Shown piece after piece: positions 1-8,750 of a stretch of DNA of 64,000 nucleotides. The stretch is taken from positions 62,001 through 126,000 of the forward strand of contig JAJEHQ010000001.1 of NCBI GenBank assembly GCA_022823625.1, written 5' to 3'. Source of the DNA: Gammaproteobacteria bacterium. GTDB lineage: Bacteria > Pseudomonadota > Gammaproteobacteria > Arenicellales > JAJDZL01. The stretch's first letter is position 1, and every line of letters starts with the position of its first letter. The notes beneath the pieces are model-generated. The model did not search any database. It was not told the origin of the DNA and worked only from the letters and a program-made list of their open reading frames with translations. The position numbers were made by a program, and so were the translations under genes.

Positions 1-3000
1 GTCTGTGATATTCAATGCAGATCAGATACAGCTGATATTCAAGCCTAGCAGCCGCAAGCGGACCACTACTATCAATGTGATGACCGATGGAGTTGCAGCA
101 CTGCGTTCAGCGAATCGGAAGATGGGATTGGCACTATCTGAACTAGAACTTGAATATCTCAATCATTGGTGTGTAAAGGAGGGCAGAAACCCAACTGAAA
201 CCGAGTTAATGATGTTCTCCCAAGTCAATTCAGAGCACTGTCGACACAAAATATTCAATTCCAGTTGGAATTTCGATGGAGTCGAGCATCGTGAATCAAT
301 GTTTTCGATGATTCGAGAAACACACCGTCGCTCTCCTAGTGGTACATTGGTTGCCTATAAGGATAACGCGGCAGTAATTGAAGGGAGAAAGGCCAAACCA
401 TTTGCTCCAATTGGCTCTGATCGCGAGTATCAGTATTTGCCGGAAGAGCCTGCTCATATTGTTTTCAAAGCCGAAACCCACAATCATCCAACAGCAATTT
501 CGCCATTTCCCGGAGCAGCGACAGGGGCAGGGGGTGAAATCCGCGATGAAGGTGCAACAGGAATTGGCAGCAAACCCAAAGCTGGAATTTGTGGATTTTC
601 TGTATCTCACCTTAGAATCCCCGGGAATCGACAGATTTGGGAGTCTTCCGAGTGTCGGCCATCGCGAATTGCATCACCTTTACAAATCATGCTGGAAGGA
701 CCAATTGGCGCCGCTTCATTCAACAATGAATTTGGCAGACCGAACATCGGTGGTTATTTCAGAACATTTGAAATGGCAGGTGATGATCCTAGAACTCGCT
801 ATGGGTATCACAAACCAATTATGTTCGCTGGGGGTATTGGCAATATTCGACCGCAGCACATTGAAAAGAAAAAACTCAATGAAGGCGATGTTCTCGTGGT
901 GATTGGTGGTCCTGCTATGCTTATCGGATTGGGTGGCGGTGCGGCATCCAGTCTGGGGCAGGGTAGTTCCGATGAGGGGTTGGATTTCGCTTCTGTACAA
1001 CGGAGCAACCCTGAAATGCAGCGCAGATGTCAAGAAATTATTGACCGTTGTCGTGAATTGGGAGATTCAAATCCTATTCTTTCAATACATGACGTCGGAG
1101 CTGGAGGACTTTCAAACGCGGTGCCTGAAATTGTGCATGCTGCTGGCCGCGGCGCTGATATTCGGTTGCACGACATTCCGGTTGATGATGTCGGAATGTC
1201 TCCGATGGAAATCTGGTGCAATGAATCTCAGGAACGTTACGTGTTGGCGATCAAAAATTCAGAGCTTGATTGCTTCTCTGAAATTTGCCGGCGGGAAAAC
1301 TGTCCGTGGCAGGTTATTGGTGAAGTTCTATCGAGTGACAGATTTTTGCTTAGAAGCGGTGAAGAAGTGTCTTCAGCTGTCGATGTGAGCCTTGATTTTC
1401 TATTGGGCGATATTCAACAACCAATACGGAAAGATGTGACCAATAAACGACTGGATACACTGTTAGAACCTAATGTTTCAAATTTTAAAGACTGCGTTGA
1501 GCGAACATTACGGTTTCCAGCCGTTGCAGACAAGACCTTTTTGATCACGATTGGTGACCGAACCGTTTCGGGCTTGGTTCATCGCGATCAGATGGTAGGC
1601 CCCTGGCAGGTTCCTGTTGCTGATGCTTCAGTCACGATTGCGGGTTACCAAACATATACCGGCGAGGTGATGGCGGTTGGGGAGCGATCGCCAATTGCTG
1701 TCTTGGATGAAGCTGTCAGTGTCAGAATGGCCGTAGGTGAGGCTTTGACAAATCTCAGGTCAGCTGGTGTTGCCTCACTTTCGGATGTGAAGATATGTGC
1801 AAACTGGATGGCTTCTGCTGGTATTGAAGGAGAATGCTCCTCGCTGTACAAAGCGGTAAAGAGCGTGGCACTTGAATTCTGCGTCAATTTGGGGCTATCG
1901 ATTCCGGTTGGAAAGGACTCACTATCGATGATGACCGAGTGGGTGGAGTCAGATGGTGAAAACTACCAGGTTTACTCTCCAATTTCGCTGGTAGCTAGCG
2001 CATTTGCACCATTAGACGATGTCCGAAAGACATTGACCCCACAGCTAAGCAAGAATACCCAGTCCAAACTCTTTCTGGTAGATCTTGGTGCTGGCAAGAA
2101 CCGAATGGGAATGTCAGTACTGTACCAGTCATTTGATTGCATTGGTGCACCAGTACCAGATGTTGACGATGTTTCACTCCTAGAAAGATACTTTCAAGCG
2201 GTTGGAGACCTCATCGACCGGAATCTACTTCTCGCTTATCACGATCGTTCAGACGGTGGGTTACTTACAACTTTATGCGAAATGGCCTTTGCGGGTCGTG
2301 TTGGTTTGGATATAGACATTAACGACTGTGAAGATCCAATTCAGTATTTCTTCAATGAGGAGCTAGGCGCAGTGCTTCAGATTGAAAGTGAAAATGAGAG
2401 TCATCTAGTCGAAACATTCCGTCGATATGGTATTGACTCACTGGTTCATTTGATTGGCACGATATCAGATGACGATGAAGTCAGAATTTCGGTTGATGGT
2501 GAGCTTATTTTTACTGATGCTCGTATTAATTTGCACAGAATATGGTCGGAACTCACGAATCAGATGCAGTCTCGGCGTGACAACCCGGATGAAGCGCAGC
2601 AAGAGTATGACAGAATTCTAGATGTCCGCGACCCAGGATTATCGTTCCTAGATTACTCTGTGGAATCCATTCTAAAGGAATCACATCAGGCCGGTCTTCA
2701 GAAATTTCCATCGATTAATTCTGGAAAAGCTCCAAAAATTGCAGTGCTAAGGGAGCAGGGTGTTAATGGACACTTAGAGATGGCAGCGGCATTTGATCGG
2801 GCAGGTTTCGAGTCTGTTGATATCGTAATGGTCGATCTAATTGAGGGAGTCAGAACGCTTTCAGAATATTCAGGAATTGTCTTATGTGGAGGATTTTCAT
2901 TCGGCGATGTTTTCGGTGCTGGTCGAGGTTGGGCAAGTATTATTTTGAAACAGAATCAACTTCGCGACATGTTTGAGGCTTTCTTTGGCGACACTTCAAA

Positions 3001-3502
3001 GTTTGCGTTGGGAGTGTGCAACGGATGTCAGGTGATGGCGGAACTCAAACAGATAGTTCCCGGTGCAAATGATTGGCCGATATTTGTCCGCAATCGATCT
3101 GAGCAGTTTGAAGCTAGATTGGTCATGAATGAAATTGCAAGCGGAAAGTCTGTGTTTACCCAAGATTTGCAAGGTTTGGCATTCCCCGTTGCTGTCGCTC
3201 ATGGTGAAGGACGGGCACAGTTTCAAAATGAAATTGCTTTCCGAAAGTTAGTTGAGAATAGAAATGTCTGTTTCCGATATGTTGATAATCGAAAAGAACC
3301 GACTCAAGTTTATCCCTACAATCCTAATGGCTCGTACGGTGCGACTGCTGGAGTCACCAATTCAGATGGTCGTGTAACAGCAATGATGCCTCATCCAGAG
3401 CGTGTATTCCGTATGGCGCAGTACTCGTGGACTCCTGAAGTTGAATGCGAAGAAAGTCCGTGGATGATGTTCTTTCGAAATGCAAGACGGTGGTTGTCGT
3501 AG
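1..3502 (+). CDS. purL: Phosphoribosylformylglycinamidine synthase (C-terminal ~90%)
   Basis: Large single-chain FGAM synthase of purine biosynthesis, which converts FGAR, glutamine and ATP to FGAM in the cytoplasm. The frame is open to the left edge, so the first ~140 residues of the usual ~1290-residue gammaproteobacterial protein lie outside the window; 1165 codons follow the first in-window GTG at position 5. Visible landmarks are the NSEHCRHKIFN and KAETHNHPTAISPFPGAATG stretches of the first AIRS-like domain, a second AIRS-like half (IPVGKDSLSMM), and a C-terminal class I glutamine amidotransferase with nucleophile Cys in GVCNGCQ (codon at 3017) and MPHPERVF near the end. Nothing suggests damage. 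The gene faces the converging oxyR with ~100 bp between them. Confidence 0.98.
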   Translation, partial: SVIFNADQIQLIFKPSSRKRTTTINVMTDGVAALRSANRKMGLALSELELEYLNHWCVKEGRNPTETELMMFSQVNSEHCRHKIFNSSWNFDGVEHRESMFSMIRETHRRSPSGTLVAYKDNAAVIEGRKAKPFAPIGSDREYQYLPEEPAHIVFKAETHNHPTAISPFPGAATGAGGEIRDEGATGIGSKPKAGICGFSVSHLRIPGNRQIWESSECRPSRIASPLQIMLEGPIGAASFNNEFGRPNIGGYFRTFEMAGDDPRTRYGYHKPIMFAGGIGNIRPQHIEKKKLNEGDVLVVIGGPAMLIGLGGGAASSLGQGSSDEGLDFASVQRSNPEMQRRCQEIIDRCRELGDSNPILSIHDVGAGGLSNAVPEIVHAAGRGADIRLHDIPVDDVGMSPMEIWCNESQERYVLAIKNSELDCFSEICRRENCPWQVIGEVLSSDRFLLRSGEEVSSAVDVSLDFLLGDIQQPIRKDVTNKRLDTLLEPNVSNFKDCVERTLRFPAVADKTFLITIGDRTVSGLVHRDQMVGPWQVPVADASVTIAGYQTYTGEVMAVGERSPIAVLDEAVSVRMAVGEALTNLRSAGVASLSDVKICANWMASAGIEGECSSLYKAVKSVALEFCVNLGLSIPVGKDSLSMMTEWVESDGENYQVYSPISLVASAFAPLDDVRKTLTPQLSKNTQSKLFLVDLGAGKNRMGMSVLYQSFDCIGAPVPDVDDVSLLERYFQAVGDLIDRNLLLAYHDRSDGGLLTTLCEMAFAGRVGLDIDINDCEDPIQYFFNEELGAVLQIESENESHLVETFRRYGIDSLVHLIGTISDDDEVRISVDGELIFTDARINLHRIWSELTNQMQSRRDNPDEAQQEYDRILDVRDPGLSFLDYSVESILKESHQAGLQKFPSINSGKAPKIAVLREQGVNGHLEMAAAFDRAGFESVDIVMVDLIEGVRTLSEYSGIVLCGGFSFGDVFGAGRGWASIILKQNQLRDMFEAFFGDTSKFALGVCNGCQVMAELKQIVPGANDWPIFVRNRSEQFEARLVMNEIASGKSVFTQDLQGLAFPVAVAHGEGRAQFQNEIAFRKLVENRNVCFRYVDNRKEPTQVYPYNPNGSYGATAGVTNSDGRVTAMMPHPERVFRMAQYSWTPEVECEESPWMMFFRNARRWLS

Positions 3503-3603
3503 AGAAGGCAACTGGCCGGATGCAGATAGCCAGCAAGAATTGAACTTGTAGTTTTCTCCTATGTCAGCTGTCAGTTGAATCCGACGAAGATCAGGAAGCC
3601 AAA

Positions 3604-4518
3604 CTAGCGCCGTGCTGGTTTAACTGTATCCGGCAGCCCTGCACAGATGATGTCTGCAAATCTGTCCAGCAATCGACGACGAGGGTAGGTTTTTCGATAG
3701 ACCAGCGAAACGGATCGAACCGCGGATCCAGTCGCCTCTTTTCTGGTTGCGATTCCGGCGTCCGTTACCCAAGTACCCGCCAAACTCATCGCAGGTACAA
3801 GTGTCACCCCTGAACCAGCGCCTACAAGGGAAAGGATCGTGGTAAGACTGGTATGTTTTGTCTTGAAATTTGGATTCGCTTCGATTGCGGTTTCGCAGAA
3901 TGAAATAACCTGGTCGCGAAAACAGTGCCCATCTTCAAGCAGTAAGAACTCTTCAGCGCTGATAGAATTGACATCAATAGTTTCAAGCAAGGCCAGTGGA
4001 TGTTGGTAAGGTACGGCAACCCAGAAGGGCTCATCGTAAAGAAAGATCTCAGCCAGGTTTGAATGTTCTACTTTGGTCGCTAAGATTGCGGCGTCAATGT
4101 GTCCTTCAAGCAAAGATTTTTCCAGTTCAAACGTTTTCGATTCGACAATGTCAAGCTTGAGTTGCGGCAGACTGCGCTTGATGGCCGGGAGCAAATTGGG
4201 TGTCAGATATGGCCCGATTGTTGGAATCATGCCGAGTTTGAGTTTGCCTGAATAGGGATTGGCTGCTGCTTGCGCACAGGTTTTGATTTCTTCAGCTAGA
4301 CTGAGAATGGACTTGGCGTAAGCAACAATCTGTTCACCTTCTGGGGTAACCTTAACTGAGCGTCGGCTTCGTTCGAACAGCGTTACATTCAGCTCATTTT
4401 CAAGTTTGGCAATCTGTCCACTTAGAGCAGGCTGGCTCACGTAGCATCGCTCCGCGGCTCGGCCAAAATGACCGACTTCGGCAACTGAGACAACGTATTT
4501 TAGATCTCGTAAATTCAT
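3604..4518 (-). CDS. oxyR: OxyR, LysR-type peroxide-sensing regulator
   Basis: A 304-residue LysR-family regulator. The N-terminal winged helix-turn-helix spans about residues 1-60 and is followed by the substrate-binding-like domain. The redox pair is visible at Cys199 (EDGHCFRDQ) and Cys208 (ISFCE), the same numbering as the E. coli protein, so identification as OxyR rather than a generic LysR is firm. By family knowledge, peroxide forms a Cys199-Cys208 disulfide that activates transcription of catalase and other defence genes. It is divergent from a catalase gene with 108 bp between the two starts, the classic arrangement, which implies control of that gene and of itself through the shared intergenic region. 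Confidence 0.96.
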   Translation of the reverse strand: MNLRDLKYVVSVAEVGHFGRAAERCYVSQPALSGQIAKLENELNVTLFERSRRSVKVTPEGEQIVAYAKSILSLAEEIKTCAQAAANPYSGKLKLGMIPTIGPYLTPNLLPAIKRSLPQLKLDIVESKTFELEKSLLEGHIDAAILATKVEHSNLAEIFLYDEPFWVAVPYQHPLALLETIDVNSISAEEFLLLEDGHCFRDQVISFCETAIEANPNFKTKHTSLTTILSLVGAGSGVTLVPAMSLAGTWVTDAGIATRKEATGSAVRSVSLVYRKTYPRRRLLDRFADIICAGLPDTVKPARR

Positions 4519-4521
4519 ATA

Positions 4522-4538
4522 AATAACTATTAGTTATT
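4522..4538. promoter_or_regulatory. Palindrome in the oxyR-catalase intergenic region, candidate OxyR/LysR site
   Basis: A perfect 8-bp inverted repeat, AATAACTA and TAGTTATT, separated by one T, begins 4 bp upstream of the oxyR start codon. It fits the general T-N11-A LysR-box form. Its position over the oxyR translation start region suggests autoregulation, or one half of a longer OxyR site reaching toward the catalase promoter. That OxyR binds here is inference; the full four-ATAG/CTAT spacing of the enteric consensus is not obvious. Confidence 0.45.
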
Positions 4539-4626
4539 ATATTTATAAAAAAAATCGATTTTACTTATTATTCGATAGAAATTAAATTAACTGCACTAGT
4601 TCATGAAAGTTAAACAGGAGTAAATC

Positions 4627-6084
4627 ATGAAAACATTAACTACTACAGCTGGCGCTCCGGTGGCTGATAATCAGAACAGTGTGACAGCAGGCTCACGAGG
4701 TCCTGTCCTTCTTCAGGACTATCAGTTGATTGAAAAACTAGCGCATCAGAACCGTGAACGAATTCCCGAAAGAGTTGTTCACGCCAAAGGATGGGGCGCC
4801 TATGGCACATTCAAAGTTACGGATGACATTAGTGAGTACACGAACGCCTCTATTTTTTCCGAAATTGGCAAGGAAACACCGCTTCTCATTCGATTCTCCA
4901 CAGTTGCCGGAGAGCTTGGCGCAGCTGATGCAGAACGCGATGTTCGAGGATTTGCGGTAAAGTTCTACACCGAAGAGGGAAACTGGGATTTGGTTGGCAA
5001 CAACACCCCGGTATTCTTCATTCGAGACCCGCTGAAGTTTCCAGATTTCATTCGGACGCAGAAACGTCACCCTAGGACCAATCTTCGCTCCCCAACCGCA
5101 ATGTGGGATTTCTGGTCGCTTTCTCCAGAATCACTGCATCAGGTGACAATATTGATGTCAGATCGAGGTCTGCCAACCGCCCCCATGTACATGAATGGGT
5201 ATGGTTCACATACATTCAGTTTCTGGAATGACAACGGTGAGCGCTTCTGGGTTAAGTTTCACTTTAAGACGCAGCAGGGGCACAAGCACTTTACTAATGC
5301 TGAAGCTGCTCAGGTCATAGGTGCGTCGCGAGAATCTTACCAGGAGCAACTTTACAGCGCCATTGAAGATGGAGAATACCCTCGCTGGACATTGTTTGTT
5401 CAGATTATGCCGGAAACCGATGCAGCGAAAACTTCATACAACCCATTCGACCTCACCAAAGTGTGGCCGCATAGCGAGTATCCGCTTATCAAAGTTGGTG
5501 AGGTAGCACTCAACAGAAATCCGGACAATTATTTCTCCGAAATTGAACTGGCTGCATTCAGTCCTTCCAATGTAGTTCGCGGGATTAGTTTTAGTCCCGA
5601 CAAAGTACTGCAGGCGCGGATTTTCGCATATGCGGACGCGCATCGTTATCGATTAGGTACACATTACGAAGCTCTACCAGTGAATGCACCGCGCTGTCCA
5701 GTTCATCACTATCACAAGGATGGGTCTATGCGATTTTTTACAAACGACACCGGTGACTCAAACGCATACTACGAGCCAAATTCGCTTGACGGGCCGGCAG
5801 AAAATGCCAAGTTTCTTGAACCGCCGATGGCAATTGAAGGGGATATCCACCGCTACGACCATCGTGAGGGCAATGATGACTATTCGCAGCCAGGCGCTTT
5901 GTTCCAGCTGTTTGATGAAGCTCAGCGGCAGCGGTTATTTCGCAATATTGCCGAAGCAATGCAGAGTGTGCCTGAAGACATAGTGAACAGACAGCTTGAT
6001 CATTTCCAAAAAGCACATCCTGAGTATGCACTTGGCGTTGCGAAAGCGCTGGGCGTTAACTTTCAGGTCGTTAAGGCTGCCTAA
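4627..6084 (+). CDS. katA: Monofunctional haem catalase (small-subunit type)
   Basis: A 485-residue catalase that disproportionates hydrogen peroxide to water and oxygen. Catalytic His52 lies in [11 protein letters not shown], Asn125 in [11 protein letters not shown], and the proximal haem ligand Tyr335 in the motif [12 protein letters not shown]. The length matches small-subunit clade 3 enzymes without the C-terminal flavodoxin-like domain. No signal peptide is seen, so it should be cytoplasmic. A good ribosome binding site (CAGGAG, 7 nt from ATG) sets the start. It is divergent from oxyR and presumably induced by it. The symbol katA follows family usage; katB or katE-like naming is possible. 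Confidence 0.96.
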   Translation: MKTLTTTAGAPVADNQNSVTAGSRGPVLLQDYQLIEKLAHQNRERIPERVVHAKGWGAYGTFKVTDDISEYTNASIFSEIGKETPLLIRFSTVAGELGAADAERDVRGFAVKFYTEEGNWDLVGNNTPVFFIRDPLKFPDFIRTQKRHPRTNLRSPTAMWDFWSLSPESLHQVTILMSDRGLPTAPMYMNGYGSHTFSFWNDNGERFWVKFHFKTQQGHKHFTNAEAAQVIGASRESYQEQLYSAIEDGEYPRWTLFVQIMPETDAAKTSYNPFDLTKVWPHSEYPLIKVGEVALNRNPDNYFSEIELAAFSPSNVVRGISFSPDKVLQARIFAYADAHRYRLGTHYEALPVNAPRCPVHHYHKDGSMRFFTNDTGDSNAYYEPNSLDGPAENAKFLEPPMAIEGDIHRYDHREGNDDYSQPGALFQLFDEAQRQRLFRNIAEAMQSVPEDIVNRQLDHFQKAHPEYALGVAKALGVNFQVVKAA

Positions 6085-6153
6085 TTCCTGAATAGACGGA
6101 CGTATATCAGGATAGTTCGTAAGCTTTAAAATCCTCCTACTATCTCCTAGAAG

Positions 6154-6184
6154 TTTGGCAGGCTGACAACTTCAGCCTGCCAAA
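6154..6184. terminator. 13-bp perfect hairpin downstream of catalase
   Basis: The arms TTTGGCAGGCTGA and TCAGCCTGCCAAA pair perfectly around a 5-nt loop, 70 bp after the catalase stop. There is no T-run on either strand, so it may be a weak intrinsic terminator, an mRNA-stabilising 3' hairpin, or a small palindromic repeat. Confidence 0.5.
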
Positions 6185-6307
6185 TGTAACTCAATCGATA
6201 GCACTTGCAGAATGAGTGAATGAAATTACTGCCAAGCTTTCGTTCAAATTCAAACGTGAGCAACTATTATCCTCACAAGCAGCTACTCAATCAGTATTTG
6301 ATCAAAC

Positions 6308-6535
6308 TCACGTTCCGTTCTTAATTTTTAATATTTCATCTGCAGACAGCGGTGAAACAGCTTGAATTTCTTCATCTGAATAACCTCGTTGAACCATCCA
6401 TCTCACAAATTGAGAAGCAATTTCTTCGCGCCCCTCTTGTCGACCTGCTCTTCGGCCTCTTTCATAGCCCTTCTGTTCGGCTGAGTCGACGGTGTCGTGT
6501 ATCAAGTGCTCCACATCTTTCAACGTCCTTTGCAT
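6308..6535 (-). CDS. Free-standing Rpn C-terminal domain (RpnS-like small protein)
   Basis: A 75-residue ORF that copies only the last 83 residues of the neighbouring Rpn nuclease; by my alignment 58 of 75 positions are identical and the 8-residue length difference equals two GRQE repeat units. It starts with ATG exactly where the nuclease has its internal Met (MQRTLKDVEHL against MQQTLKDVEHL). An in-frame TGA sits two codons upstream and sequence similarity stops there. No convincing Shine-Dalgarno sequence precedes the ATG. In the Rpn family the variable C-terminal domain is made separately as an antitoxin (published work on RpnL/RpnS); this copy could be an independent antitoxin, or just a 3' remnant of a second rpn gene. 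Charged residues and a coiled-coil-like GR/EQ region dominate. Confidence 0.55.
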   Translation of the reverse strand: MQRTLKDVEHLIHDTVDSAEQKGYERGRRAGRQEGREEIASQFVRWMVQRGYSDEEIQAVSPLSADEILKIKNGT

Positions 6536-6727
6536 AGGTCACCACTGGCTAAAACTTCCTTCGTTCAACGATTGAATTACTTTGAGTCGCTTCTGATTGA
6601 CACTTTCGCTCCTGAAACGCAAAAGGTCTGCCTTTCTACCCTATTTTGGAAAGGGTCGTCATCAACCGGCTGTCTGAATTACGATAGCTACAGTCTAAGC
6701 TACCAACCTCACCAATTCGGACAAAAA

Positions 6728-6979
6728 TTACGTTCCGTTCTTCAATTCTAATATTTCGTCTGCAGACAGCCGCAAGGTTGCTTGAATTTCTTCATCTGAA
6801 TAGCCTCGTTGGACCATCGATCTCACAATTTCAGAAGCATATTCTTTACGTCCTTCTTGCCGGCCCTCTTGCCGTCCTTCTTGCCGGCCTACTCCTCGAC
6901 CTTTGTCATAGCCCTTCTGTTCGGCTGTGTACACCGTGTCGTGGATCAAGTGCTCCACATCTTTCAATGTCTGCTGCAT
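6728..6979 (-). CDS. Nested ORF: internal start of the Rpn C-terminal domain (RpnS-type)
   Basis: Within the rpn gene, an in-frame ATG at 6979 is preceded by AGGAG with 8 nt spacing, a better ribosome binding site than the one at the full-length start. It would give an 83-residue protein starting MQQTLKDVEHL and ending ELKNGT. In described Rpn systems (genes within genes), the separately translated C-terminal domain blocks the toxicity of the full-length nuclease. Seen here: the start, its SD, and the exact correspondence with the start of the separate copy at 6308-6535. That it is translated and inhibits the nuclease is inference. Confidence 0.6.
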   Translation of the reverse strand: MQQTLKDVEHLIHDTVYTAEQKGYDKGRGVGRQEGRQEGRQEGRKEYASEIVRSMVQRGYSDEEIQATLRLSADEILELKNGT

Positions 6980-7738
6980 CCTCTCATCTCCTGGGTCCTG
7001 CGACTGCCTCGACCGTCTGATATCATCAATTGTAACCCCTTTAGCTGCCATCACAAAATACTCCTTCAAACTCGCTGAAAAATCCCGCCACTGCGATTCC
7101 GATACTGACCGTGCCTCCTCAATCAATGACACCAGATCGTTTACATCAGCATCCCAAATTATTGCCATCGCCCTTAACGCGACTCTTTTCAACAACGGCA
7201 ATTCTGACAAGCGCGTCTTGATGTCTGGCTCGCATAAACTGACAAACGTCACTCGAAAATTAATCAGACGATCTTGAAACCGCCTTAGAAAATTTTGAGG
7301 TAGCTTCGCATGCTCAAATGCATGAAAACTCTTTTCCGTGCGCCACTGCTCCTGACCGTGGTAAAAAAGTATTGGCAGCACCGGTTTTTTTCTCATTCGG
7401 TAAAGCAGTGCAACATACCACAAGATCTGCACCATGGCGCTCACATCGGGATGGCTTTTATGCTCGATTAATATCCAAACTCCCAATTTCTCACCGCCAT
7501 GTAGTTTGACCCAAACCAAAAGATCCGAATAGCCGGATGCAAGGCTCGAGGAATCAATCATCTTGTCGGTATCGATCCTGAGGGTGTCAAGATCAAATAC
7601 CTCAAGTTCCTCAGGGGTCAAGGCAAGCTTCAACAGTGATGAAACCGATTCGGGATTGTTGAAGTGGGCTGAGAAGAAATTGCTGTGCCATGAACCGTGC
7701 ACGCGGTCCTTCTCCGGCGACTGGGATGGATTCGGCAT
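6728..7738 (-). CDS. Rpn-family recombination-promoting nuclease / PD-(D/E)XK putative transposase
   Basis: A 336-residue protein from the ATG at 7738 (a TTG four codons upstream is also possible). The N-terminal part has the family signature FFSAHFNNPESV, then a PD-(D/E)XK-like core with YSDLLVWV and ILIEHKSHPD (Asp and Glu-x-Lys), as in Rpn/Transposase_31 proteins of E. coli. These are DNA endonucleases, reported to act in phage defence as toxins held in check by their own C-terminal domain. The C-terminal third carries tandem GRQE repeats and the motif MVQRGYSDEEIQ. It stands alone apart from the duplicated tail downstream. The gene looks intact. Confidence 0.85.
   Translation of the reverse strand: MPNPSQSPEKDRVHGSWHSNFFSAHFNNPESVSSLLKLALTPEELEVFDLDTLRIDTDKMIDSSSLASGYSDLLVWVKLHGGEKLGVWILIEHKSHPDVSAMVQILWYVALLYRMRKKPVLPILFYHGQEQWRTEKSFHAFEHAKLPQNFLRRFQDRLINFRVTFVSLCEPDIKTRLSELPLLKRVALRAMAIIWDADVNDLVSLIEEARSVSESQWRDFSASLKEYFVMAAKGVTIDDIRRSRQSQDPGDERMQQTLKDVEHLIHDTVYTAEQKGYDKGRGVGRQEGRQEGRQEGRKEYASEIVRSMVQRGYSDEEIQATLRLSADEILELKNGT
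6849..6884. repeat. Three 12-bp tandem repeats coding GRQE in the rpn gene
   Basis: Units alternating CGTCCTTCTTGC and CGGCCCTCTTGC (plus strand) encode repeated Gly-Arg-Gln-Glu on the minus strand. The duplicated tail at 6308-6535 has two fewer units, so the tract appears to change length by whole units without losing frame. Confidence 0.8.
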
Positions 7739-8087
7739 GTGTTTTTCCAACTACGATAAGGTGCGTGATTCTTATTCTTTACCATTCTCTGGGGTAGAGG
7801 AACGGTAGGATGACACTCAGTTCGCACCAAACGCAAGTGTCTCCCTCTACCAGTTATTCTACTGAAAAGTTAAATCTCTGTCATTGTGTAAATTACGATT
7901 CCAATTTCAGGAAGTATCGAGGCGAACTCAGTACGAGAATGTAACTTCAGATTTCGCGTAACACCATCTACCACCTTATTTTTGGAACGCTTACTCTCCC
8001 CACATTGTGTACCACTGGAGAGCGAAAATAGCGAAACATGTCTAAACAGTAGCAGTCGGCAGAAACTGCAGTTAAAGAATTCGGTCT
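7739..8087. other. Intergenic stretch without a recognisable gene
   Basis: About 350 bp between rpn and the HAD phosphatase. Short open frames here have no recognisable family and poor start contexts. It should contain the rpn promoter (minus strand), but no convincing -35/-10 pair stands out. Confidence 0.5.
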
Positions 8088-8750
8088 CTAGTTTGCGCAC
8101 AGAGACTTTAGAAATGAGTGGGCTTCAGGTACAGTATCGACGATGGCAGTCGCTAATTTTCGGACATTGGCTGAGGTTTCAGTTACTGTTGGCACCATGA
8201 TTGGAATGGTACCTGCCTTTGCTGCACCAATAATCCCTGCCTCCGCATCATCGATTACTGCACAGTCTTTAGGTGACTGATGCATCAAATCCGCTGCGCA
8301 AAAAAATAAATCTGGTGCTGGCTTACCTTGTTTAACATCATCGGATGTTACCATTATTTCGATTCTGCCGGAAAGACCAGCTAATTCAAGCTTTTTTTCT
8401 GCCGCCTCCCGTCCAGATGACGTCGCAATTGATTTTTCGAGATCAGTTTGCTCAATCCAGTTCAGCAGTTCTGGAATGCCTTCCATTATTGCCACACCAT
8501 TCTGTTCCATTTCAGAGTGATACAGATTGTCAGAACATTTCAAATATTGCTCGAAACTAATTCCATCAGGCAATACAGGCTGAAAAACTTGACGACAACT
8601 GGCTACAGGTCTTCCAACAACTTTTGCATAGAGTTCATCTGAAAATTGAAATCCGCACTCGGTTGCTGCTTGGAACCAAGCGCGGCGAGCAACAGATTCT
8701 GTATCAATCAAAATCCCATCCAAGTCCAGAATGACCGCTGATATGCTCAC
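8088..8750 (-). CDS. HAD-superfamily hydrolase (beta-phosphoglucomutase/GPH-like phosphatase)
   Basis: A 220-residue HAD subfamily IA protein. Motif I is DLDGILIDTE with nucleophile Asp9 and acid/base Asp11, motif II is IATSSGRE, the motif III Lys is in KQGKPAPDLF, and motif IV is VIDDAEAG. A helical cap follows motif I. The substrate cannot be deduced; phosphorylated sugars are typical. The GTG start overlaps the stop of the ABC exporter gene by 4 nt (GTGA), so the two are translationally coupled. Confidence 0.88.
   Translation of the reverse strand: MSISAVILDLDGILIDTESVARRAWFQAATECGFQFSDELYAKVVGRPVASCRQVFQPVLPDGISFEQYLKCSDNLYHSEMEQNGVAIMEGIPELLNWIEQTDLEKSIATSSGREAAEKKLELAGLSGRIEIMVTSDDVKQGKPAPDLFFCAADLMHQSPKDCAVIDDAEAGIIGAAKAGTIPIMVPTVTETSANVRKLATAIVDTVPEAHSFLKSLCAN

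Noticed and set aside
7870..8100. 76-codon minus-strand frame between rpn and the HAD gene
   Set aside because: It overlaps the end of the HAD gene, is Cys/Phe-rich and resembles no family.
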